From assembly GCA_900088475.1 (NCBI GenBank), contig FLMG01000272.1, positions 1 through 32,063 on the forward strand: a stretch of 32,063 nucleotides of DNA. The letters run 5' to 3'. The position numbers and the translations under genes were made by a program. Below the pieces are notes generated by a model. That model was not told the DNA's origin and searched no databases. It saw only the letters and a program-made list of their open reading frames with translations. Positions 24,294 through 32,063 of the stretch are shown one piece after another. This stretch comes from Hyphochytrium catenoides. Its lineage: Eukaryota; Sar; Hyphochytriomycetes; Hyphochytriales; Hyphochytriaceae. Position 1 is the stretch's first letter, and every line of letters starts with the position of its first letter.

Positions 24294-24458
24294 ATGGCAT
24301 TATGTAAGAAAATTGCTGCCGGTGAAAGGAGGCTACGGCGGCAAAAGCTATATTATCTTTGTTATAAAGGTGATAGTCCTGCCACTTTTTTACGTCAGCG
24401 CCGCAAAAGAACGTCAGAGCTTATAGGCGATGCCAAGCCAGCCTGGGTTGAACTTTAG
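24294..24458 (+). CDS. Small basic ORF (54 aa), unknown
   Basis: ATG 24294 to TAG 24456-24458. The product is strongly basic and tyrosine-containing (KKIAAGERRLRRQKLYYLCY, then FLRQRRKRTSELIGDAK). A second frame just after it (WLRYFVKKSRET) looks similar in character, so this could be a piece of a decayed longer gene or mobile element. No family is recognised. Confidence 0.25.
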   Translation: MALCKKIAAGERRLRRQKLYYLCYKGDSPATFLRQRRKRTSELIGDAKPAWVEL

Positions 24459-24791
24459 AGTATTCCAAGGGTGGCTACGCTACTTCGTGAAGAAAAGTCG
24501 TGAGACCATGTAAGGATCAAGCACCGGATAAGGCTCAAACTGAAAGCGCTCGGCACTATTTATCATGAGCCTTGGCTTGTTATGCTGCGGCATATCTGTG
24601 GATGAAAGCTAAATAACATTGCATCCTTAGAGATATTGTTGAAAGATGCGAGAGCTTCATGGACAATGTACAACCGGTAATACGTCTACATACATAGAGC
24701 GGTAAACTATAATAAAGATGATAGAATATGGCCTTGTTACACAGGATATTATCAAGTCCCGGAAGTTAAGTTGATAGTCCTACCAATGGTC
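24459..24791. other. No supported gene
   Basis: Lies between the small ORF and the end of the SIMPL gene. It would include that gene's 3' UTR. Nothing else is seen. Confidence 0.35.
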
Positions 24792-25562
24792 TCATGTTTG
24801 CTTTCTTGTTGGTGCAATGAGAAACGTCACCTTCAGAGTCCGGCTAATGAGCTGACTCGAGGAGAGAATTGGAACCGTCGAAGCTGATACTAAGTAAGAT
24901 TGCGCTTGCGGCGGTGGAGAGTAAGTGTCAGATGTGGTCAAGCTAGACGCTGTTTGAACCCCGGTGACGGTGTGGTTCATCGGAGCTAGGATTGTGTTGG
25001 CTGTTTGGTATGCATTGATCATCGCCTCTGCCAATAAATCATCGCGTATGGCAGTGTATTTTTCTGTAGATAGAGTGTGATAGACATAGTTCACACGATT
25101 TGCTCCCCGTTTGACCGCCGTGTCGATCGCTGCTGAAGCCAGGCTAAGTCTTCTTGACTCCACCTTTATTGTGCTTGAGACTCGATATTCGCGATCCAAC
25201 TTCGCTTCTCCTGGCGGCAGATAGCTGGGTGCGTTGCGTTGTGTGATACTGAGTCCTGCTGTCATAATCTCTTGTTCCTCGTGCAAGCCCAGATCCGTAA
25301 GTCCAGAGATCACAGAGCTCATCAGCTCTGAGTTCCTTTCTAGTGCAGCGTACGCGGTATCGTCTTCCACAACTACCGCAAACTCTAAGAGTAACAGGTC
25401 AGGCTTGATCCTGGTTGAAGCGGTGCCCGTCACAAGTACTGTCTTCTCGCTAAATCCGCAGACTCGCTCCTGATGAGCCTTAACAACCGGACTTATTATT
25501 GATAGAGCTATAAGACCTAGGTACAAGGATCCTACGAGGTACTTCAGCGAATTTGTCATCAT
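24792..25562 (-). CDS. SIMPL (DUF541) domain secreted protein, intronless
   Basis: 256 aa. SIMPL proteins form a BON-like fold. They are mostly bacterial periplasmic proteins of unclear biochemistry, with one better-studied animal member. A signal peptide is clear (hydrophobic residues about 9-27, cleavage after VKA at 29). The mature part opens with TVLVTGTASTRIKPDLLLLEF, the family's 'v.VtG.g.v...PD.a.l...V' opening, here trimmed in citation to its first residues. It continues with a conserved-type centre (YRVSSTIKV, then AAIDTAVKRGANRVNYVYHTLS) and a C-terminal strand (LKVTFLI). Length fits the family. Two adjacent Mets at the start make the initiation site clear within one codon. It is a single exon among intron-rich genes, with a family distribution that fits bacterial transfer, though that is only inference. 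It probably acts in the secretory pathway or outside the cell. Confidence 0.85.
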   Translation of the reverse strand: MMTNSLKYLVGSLYLGLIALSIISPVVKAHQERVCGFSEKTVLVTGTASTRIKPDLLLLEFAVVVEDDTAYAALERNSELMSSVISGLTDLGLHEEQEIMTAGLSITQRNAPSYLPPGEAKLDREYRVSSTIKVESRRLSLASAAIDTAVKRGANRVNYVYHTLSTEKYTAIRDDLLAEAMINAYQTANTILAPMNHTVTGVQTASSLTTSDTYSPPPQAQSYLVSASTVPILSSSQLISRTLKVTFLIAPTRKQT

Positions 25563-28319
25563 TACTTAGCGTCCGACTTGGAACCCTCCTTTATTTAACC
25601 GGCTGAAGACTCCTGCTGCTGCTTTTGCTCGCTGTTGGGGGTTGCCAATAAACTTGTGGACACGCTGAAGAACAAGCGCCTTCTTCTATATTCAAAAGAG
25701 TGAGATTGCTGCGACAGGCGACAGACGTTCCATCAAGGATTTGTACGGAAAACTTTGAGCACTCCTCCTCCTGCGTCCTGGTAGTAGTACCACCTGTAAC
25801 TCGTTAACTCTGAAGCCCTGCATCATGATTCAGACTTTTTTATTTTATAAAAGTGGGGGCAGCAGCCTCACCACCGGCCGAGAACAAGAGATGGGTGTTG
25901 CAATAGCTGTTGCAATAATAATCTAGAGCCAAAGGACTAAGAAGCAGTGCAAAGCACGCAAAAGTTGTGGGCCAACAATACTTTCTGTCACTGTCATCAA
26001 AGTTTGGACTAAGGCTTATTCTTGTTGGTTCCCCTCGTTTTACAGCTGTAAAGTATTTAAAGGACTTTGCAACTTTGTTACTGTAGCTTCAGCTTTGCCG
26101 AAACATGGGTCACTACGTCACTGCATACCTGCTCTAGGAACTAGCCTTTACTATTGAACTTGTAGAAATGAATGATAGCTCCGGTGCAAAGATCACCAAG
26201 GCCCAGAAGGCAGCCCTATTTTGGGATACGCACTCATCTATCAATAGCTTTAGGCTGCGATTGGGGCTCGGCCGAAGTTACTAGTGCGTAATCCAGCCCC
26301 GCCTGCCTGAAAGATGGAAGATGCTTGGATCACTGATTTTATTATAATTAGCTGTACAAGTACAAGTGACACCAGCAGGAGCTCTTTATTCCCTCTACAT
26401 GTACTCTCCCTCGTAGAACTAGGGGTTCGTCCGCCGCCGCATGTTCCGTAAGGCACACTGTCTGAAGGATCTCTGTCTTCGTTCACCCACAATTCTTCCT
26501 ACAGCAGAGTAGTGCAGCAGGTACTGAGTAAAGGAGTGAGGGACTGAGGGAGTGAGTGAATAATAATGGGCGAAACTTTCTCAACTCTTGACTGCTGCCC
26601 CTTGTCGCGACATGTCACCTCCACCATCATCAGCTCCTAGCTGAAAGTACAGGGTTGTAGGTGATGCGTCTCAGGTAATATGAGGTTTCAACAAAAATCG
26701 CGTGGACGCACGCAATGTGTCTCGGTTTATAGTGATACGTCTCGCGTTACAAACGAGATTTATATTCATAGAAGCCCTTTCGCTTAGGGTCTGACACCTT
26801 TTGTATCTCCAAATCTCCCTTTCGCCTCTGCTCTGACATCGTATATATTCCCCCAAAAAAGACAAAACGGTGATTAGTGAAAATCCAAAATAGTGAATTT
26901 TGGATCACAAACTCGGGCACAAAGGGCTTGTTATCTTCGTGACCGTTACTAGAAGGCGGGACAGGAAACGGAAGTGGAAACGTCTAAAGATTGCTTCTCT
27001 TCTCCTCCTCTTCTCCCTCGACTCTCATCATCGTCATGGTGGACCATCATGATGATGAATCAGGAGGGAGAAGAATAACGGTGCTGAGAGATGAAGCGGC
27101 ATGCAGCAGCAGCACCAGCAGCGAGCACCACCAGCAGCGAGCAGCACCAGCAGCAGCACCAGGCAGCACCAGAAGCACTAGCTTAGTACCAGCAGCAGCA
27201 CCAGCACCGCCAGCACCAGAAGCAGTAGCACCAGCAGCCGCAGCAGCAGCACCAGCACCAGAAAGAAGCAGTAGCACCAGGAGCACCAGGAGCACCAGCA
27301 GCACCAGCAGCTAACAACAAATTGACGGGTTGCTGTTGGTGGTGCTTCTTTGAGGTACAGTGCTCGCTGGTAATAATAGTAGTAGGTGACCTGTAACCTT
27401 AGAATAGGACAACAGTGCGCCGGGGCTGGGGAAAGATGGCGGTAACGGAAGTCGGAAGATGATGGTAGATGTGCTTCTTTCTCTCCTCCTCATCATCACC
27501 TAACCACAAGCAAGGCAATTTGATCTTGATATCTTCTTCTTTCTTCCCCATCCAGAAGAAATGAAGGAATGACGGAGGGGAACTGTCTCCTTCCTTCTTC
27601 TAGCACAGCCTCCTCGCTCTGAGACGTGATGATGAAGATGGGCCATCATCATCGTCCCTCTTCGTTTTCCTTTCTGAAGTCAACGTGGTGGCTACACCAT
27701 CCCCGCGAAGGTTATTTTTAACCTTGTGGACGAGTGGATTTTTCTACTTGCTCCGCAGTGGCCCATCCAATAGAAAGACACAAAATGATGGGCAGCGCAC
27801 CAGTCACACCAACCAACTACTAAAAGCTAATCATCACCATCATTTACCACTTATGATAAACAGATCTCTGCAGAACATGAAGTTCTTAGTCTCGCTTACA
27901 GAGAAGTTCGCTGCATCATAACGTCCTTCGATTCTCTAACAGGAAGCAGAGGCCGAGTCAATGATATGCGAAGGGCAGGACCAAAGTCTTTCCACCACCG
28001 CACGTAATAGGCTAAGACCTGTTAAGAAGCTGAGTGTGGCAAATTAACAGGGTCCAGTCTCCTTGCCTAAGGTTGAGGCGGAGAACGCAAAGTAAAATCA
28101 ATCGAGGTGCGAACGGCGCATCATAGCGCTCCGCCGCTATGACCGTTAGCTAGCTACCTTGCTAGTTTCTTTCTGGCTTGCAAACAAACGCCGCATTGCA
28201 ACCCTGACGCGTTGTTGAATCCTGCTGAAACGAGAAGAAGCAAGAGTCAAGTAGTAGGACCCGTCTAGTCTGGTGACTGCTGCGCTCCTCCGTCATCACC
28301 GTTACTCAGGTCCATCGTC
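25563..28319. other. Gene-poor interval
   Basis: About 2.75 kb between the SIMPL gene and the FAIM-TPR-J gene, with no convincing gene. A 38-codon ORF from ATG 26168 (SGAKITKAQKAALFWD) and a minus-strand ORF at 26250-26492 have no support. The AGC/ACC repeat at about 27093-27312 is the only clear structure. Upstream exons of the next gene could lie in the last few hundred bases. Confidence 0.4.
27093..27312. repeat. AGC/ACC trinucleotide repeat
   Basis: About 220 bp of imperfect (AGC)n and AGCACC units on the plus strand. Its open frames on both strands (Ala/Pro/Ser-Thr-rich on plus, Leu/Val or Ala/Gly-rich on minus) follow from the repeat. No gene context supports translation. Confidence 0.85.
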
Positions 28320-31187
28320 ATGTACTACCAACTATCCCAGGAGGTAAGGTTTCATCGGAGAAGGATCGGGGCTAATCATAGTAGTGTAGGGCTCGACTAT
28401 CTGGCGCCGCGGATCTCTCTACTAAAGTGCTACTCATTTCCCTCTTATCCTGCAGTTCCTTTTTTCTGGCAAAACGCTGGCAGAGTCCAAGAAGGTACTT
28501 ACCTGGGAGTTCGCCTTTTTGGATGAGGAGGGAGGGAACAACGAGCTTCAGCATCGGATCACCTTGATACATTCAGCGTTCTCCGGCAAAAAGCAGGTCA
28601 TCATCGATGATGTCCTGGTTTACAAGTCCAAAGACGTAAGCTCGGTTCTATGCAAAGTTCATCATCATGCTCTCCTTCACCAGCGTACTAGTTGTCAATA
28701 GGAAAATGGCGCTACTCTACTTACCTGGAACAGGACAAGAACTGCTTGGTGAGAGTGGAGATCCATGGAAACCTATTCAGCGAGAATTTCTACGGTGAGG
28801 TGACGCAGAGACAGCTGACAACGTTGTATGTATGAGATGGGGTTCTAGCTTTACTATATCTCTTCTTCGTCACCTAGCTTTCCTCTTTCTTTACTAAGAA
28901 AAGTTCGCTGTTTCTCCATCGGGTGCATGCTAGTTCTTCCACCGCCCGCCACCATTCTCTTCCACTGTGCTGGATCTCAGCACACCGTAGTCACATTCTT
29001 GACGATAGTCATCACGATGCATTAGATTTGCTCATAAACGAAGTCTCCTTCAACACGCTTCCCACAAAAACAGAAGCCAAAGAGAGGGCTAAGCAACAGC
29101 AACAAGAGCGGAAGAAGAAGGTGAGAAGTAGTAGTAGATAGTTCAAAATTTCCGTAGGGCGTCCCAACAACGCTTTCCTTCTGTCTTCTTTCTATTCATC
29201 GTCTGCAGTATCCTCCTTGTTGCTTCTCTACAATGTTTTGCTTGTTCGTTTCCTCCCTCTTATGACAGAAGAGCCTAATAAGCAGCCATACCTGACGCGT
29301 TCTTTCCAGGCAAGAAAGAAGTCAACATCAGCGGAGCTTCCCAAGCAGAAGAAGAGCCATGACACCACGAAACCCTCCTTTACCATGCCGCCACAACATG
29401 CTGCCTCTTATTCAGCAGAAAGTTGGCCGCCGGGATGGGGACCTTCTGCTAATGGGAATGAAGCGCAAGCATCATCATCAGCATGGGCTTTTCCAGCAGC
29501 AACAACACCGAATCATCATGGCGATAGGGGCTCCTCCACAGCTTGGTTCAATTCTGGACGTTCTTCTTCCGCCTCTGAAAGCCCAGCGCCCAACAATGAG
29601 ACCACCAAAAGTCCTTCATCTCCTTGTCAGGATTGGAATCATTTTTTTGCTCCGACTTCACCAGAAAATCAAGCAAGCCAAGCACCAAATAAAGCAGCGG
29701 AGGATCCGGTGAAGAACAGGGCGGATGACCATCGGCCAGAAGGGCAATATAAGTGCCCTTTCTCCTTCTACGACCCCACCGCAGAGCGATGGGAATTTCC
29801 TCCTCGTCATACAGAGGAAGGAGCTGGTGGAGGCGCAGTCGGACAAGAGTCTTGCGGTCAGTATCGCCATAATTACCTGTCAGCCATAAGCTGAATGACT
29901 GCTGGTGGATAAGCGGACTAACTAAGAGGGATGGCCCCCCCTCGCACTTCGCTTCAGCAGAGACCAGACCAGCCTCACTGCCATCGGACACCCCAAAGAA
30001 AAACCTGGAGGAGTGGCTAGAACAAGTCAAAGAAGAAGGCAAACGTGCATACGATTGCGGGTCAGTGGAGCTGTCAGGATAAATCTAAGTCGGTATCCCT
30101 TCCTATGTCTTATCCTGCTTTCGCTGCTCCACCTCACGTACAGAGACTTCGAGCGAGCTGCGGAGCTATACACTTTAGGGCTTGAGTTTGATCCGAGCAA
30201 CTGTGCTTATAACGCTCTGTTCCATTATGGCCGGTAAGTATACACGCTGGCATTGGGAACGGGCGGTGGTTTGCGTCTCCGCCACTTATCCTTCTGCCCT
30301 GCCAATCAGATCTGGAGCTTTCATGGCCCTTGGAAGGAATGAAGAGGCGCTGCTAGACTGTACAAGAGTCATTGAGATGGACTGCCACCTTAGTAAGGTG
30401 AGACTTAGCAGGCTATTGGGACGTCCGAAGTGGGATCTCCTCGGCCTTATAATATCAGCCTCACCCAGATGACAGTCTCTCGTTCTATTGATCGCTTGCG
30501 GTGCTGAAGGCTGATCACCTTGGCTACCTTATTGGGTGTTAGGCTTACCTTCGCAGAGCTCAAATTCATCGGAATCTTGGAGGAGTAGACCACCTTGAGA
30601 TCGCGCTTCTGGATTATGAAGCTGCCCTTTCGTTGCTAACAGATGAGGACCAGAGGCTTCAGGTCAAGCTCAAAGCATCAGAAGTTCAGTCATTGCTCCG
30701 GCGCCGTTCTAAAAGGGAGAAGGACTACTATAGCGTCCTAGGTATGCCAGATCTCGGAGCTACCTCGACTCGTAGTGGTTGATTGTTCTTCGCTTCAGAG
30801 TTATTTGCCGTGTATTTATGACGATCTTTCTCTGTAACCTCATAGGTGTCAAGGAAAGCGCAACAACAGCAGAGGTGAGGAGAGCCTTTAAGCGTTTAGC
30901 GCTAAACTGGCACCCAGACAAGTGGTCAGGAAGAACAGAAGATCAGCGTCTGACAGCGGAAAGGACGTTCAAGGTAAGGAATCGACCACGTAAAATCCTC
31001 AGCGACTTCTTCATCACAGTGGTTCTTCTGCTGCTTCTCCCATATTTTTCTGACATCCAACGCGACGGAGGCGACATGCGATGAATTGGACTTCATTGTC
31101 AACCAGGATATAAGCGAAGCACATGAGATATTATCAAACGATGCGTTAAGAGCTCGTTATGATAAGGGAGAACCGCTTAGCAACTGA
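28320..31187 (+). CDS. FAIM-like / TPR / J-domain co-chaperone fusion
   Basis: Eleven exons join in phase to 545 aa: 28320-28343, 28456-28635, 28692-28794, 29026-29120, 29310-29856, 29958-30060, 30144-30233, 30310-30397, 30543-30741, 30846-30973, 31107-31187. Residues 22-115 resemble a FAIM beta-sandwich: VLTWEF, HRITLIHSAFSGKKQVIIDD, then YDLLINEVSFNTLP. Residues 116-150 are a Lys/Glu/Gln-rich helix and about 150-316 a Pro/Ser/Asn/Gln-rich linker. TPR-like helices follow (EEGKRAYDCGDFERAAELY; GAFMALGRNEEALLDC; AYLRRAQIHRNLGG). The C-terminal J domain (about 470-535) has KDYYSVLGV, an intact HPD (499-501) and EAHEILSNDALRARYD. TPR-J proteins such as DNAJC7 hand clients between Hsp90 and Hsp70, and FAIM has been linked to suppressing aggregation, so an aggregation-handling co-chaperone is a reasonable inference. 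All junctions keep phase, which favours one gene. The first exon is the weakest. Confidence 0.82.
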
Positions 31188-31515
31188 GAATAGGACGGCG
31201 AAGTGCCCGGTGGTCAACCTGGGTCGTCTATGTATCGAGGCGGCTACGTATCTGATAATGTTCTTACCAAGCTTATATTATGGCGCACCATTATTATAAA
31301 GCTTATCGGTTCTGTCCATACACGGGGCCGCCAAGAGTCATGGCCTTTAAAAGGAGATGATGCAGGGCAGTGTTACCCTGTCCTAGGCATCACCACCACC
31401 CACATCCCACATATAGCTACCTATTAACGAGAGAGGAGAAAGAGACGCTGATTAAGCAAAGCACCGATGATCACGTTTTGCTTACCAGAGGTGCGATCTT
31501 CTTGCAGGTCGTGGC
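31188..31515. other. 3' flank of the FAIM-TPR-J gene
   Basis: Downstream intergenic sequence. An ORF at 31203-31427 has no ATG-based start and no motif. Nothing else is supported. Confidence 0.35.
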
Positions 31516-31727
31516 ATGGCAAGAGGACCAACCGCAGTAAGTGAGAAAGCCTCAGACAGATCGAAGAAAGGAAGAAGATGAGTTACCGAAAAGCTTAGTC
31601 GTCCGTTCTACGGGAGAGTGATCGCTGGTTATGCCCTTCAGCAGCAGGGACCTGCGAGACAAACTCCACATCATCTACTGGATGGATGGCAGAGCCGCCG
31701 CCCAGCAACCTTCGTGTGATGGCCGCT
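31516..31727 (+). CDS. Possible first exons of a gene running off the right edge
   Basis: ATG 31516 opens MARGPTA, followed by GTAAGT after 31536. An acceptor (CTTAG at 31598) precedes an open 43-codon exon (31599-31727; RWLCPSAAGTCETNS.., PPPSNLRVMAA) ending at a GTGAGT donor. Both exons are phase 0, separated by a 62-bp intron. No domain is visible. Another reading of the second exon (ATG 31631, LRDKLHIIYWMDGR) is also open, so the frame is uncertain. Confidence 0.3.
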
Positions 31728-32063
31728 GTGAGTCTCGTCCTTTGATAGCAAGTGGGACCCTGAAGCTTGCCCGTTCGTGGACAGAAGAGCAGTAAATGGT
31801 ATAGGGACGAAGAAGGCGGGCATAGAGAATGTTAGGCGGTCAATGTAAGAGGTGCAGTTCCTTTCGTGGCTGGCTATCTCTTCTCCGCTCTCTCTTCCTC
31901 TTCATTGCTTCACTGATTCTTGCTCCTTTTGGTAGGTAGTTCCTAGTTCTCTTCCTTCCCTTTCTCTCTTGTACTCTATCTCTCCTTTCTCTCTTGTACT
32001 CTATCTCTGTCTCTTTCTCTCTCTTTCTCTCTGGCTCTTTCCCTCTCTCTCTCTCTCTCTCTC
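31728..32063. repeat. CT-rich right edge with a tandem duplication
   Basis: Becomes pyrimidine-rich from about 31,875. A unit of about 26 bp (CTTTCTCTCTTGTACTCTAT plus flank) is present twice at about 31,957-32,008, followed by (CT)n to the end. No coding is seen. It could be an intron of the candidate gene at 31516. Confidence 0.75.

Noticed and set aside
27047-27304. Leu/Ala-rich minus-strand ORF
   Set aside because: Product of the AGC/ACC repeat read on the other strand.
31631-31795. 54-aa plus-strand ORF (LRDKLHIIYWMDGR)
   Set aside because: Competes with a phase-consistent exon in another frame that ends in a perfect GTGAGT donor. It has no motif, so it is kept only as an alternative.

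Overview
The window is nuclear DNA from an intron-rich microbial eukaryote. Most genes are split into many exons by short GT-AG introns, mostly about 60-400 bp. I rebuilt the exons by hand from splice signals, phase continuity and protein motifs. A plant/protist-type organellar DNA polymerase (POP) and a protein resembling the plant DUF639 family suggest a protist related to, or descended from, a photosynthetic lineage. I cannot place the species. A short interstitial CCCTAA array hints at a TTAGGG-type telomere.

Layout. (1) 87-1240, minus: the first three coding exons of a BRO1-domain (ALIX/Bro1-like, ESCRT-associated) protein that runs off the left edge. (2) 1241-2641: a divergent intergenic region full of GA/CT microsatellites. 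(3) 2642-8276, plus: a complete 16-exon organellar family-A DNA polymerase (811 aa) with intact 3'-5' exonuclease and polymerase motifs. (4) 9502-17572, plus: a 22-exon gene (1331 aa) with two PH domains, a GRAM/PH-like DUF639-type core and a C-terminal membrane region. (5) 17633-18272, minus: a probable small four-exon gene converging on it. (6) 18746-19485, plus: a weak two-exon candidate. (7) 19400-20896, minus: an intronless gene for an unrecognised secreted or lumenal 498-aa protein. (8) 20897-24791: gene-poor, with an interstitial telomeric repeat, small doubtful ORFs and a NAC-alpha gene broken by four single-base indels. (9) 24792-25562, minus: an intronless secreted SIMPL/DUF541 protein. 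(10) 25563-28319: apparently non-coding, with an AGC/ACC repeat. (11) 28320-31187, plus: an 11-exon gene (545 aa) that appears to join a FAIM-like domain, a low-complexity linker, TPRs and a C-terminal J domain. (12) 31516 to the right edge: possible first exons of another gene, then CT repeats.

The genes do not form a pathway. Several concern membranes and proteostasis: BRO1 (ESCRT), PH/DUF639 (membrane binding), NAC-alpha (nascent chains) and FAIM-TPR-J (chaperone adaptor). The most novel-looking item is the FAIM-TPR-J fusion. The most puzzling is the NAC-alpha gene, whose exon-intron structure and protein sequence survive although four indels break its frame.
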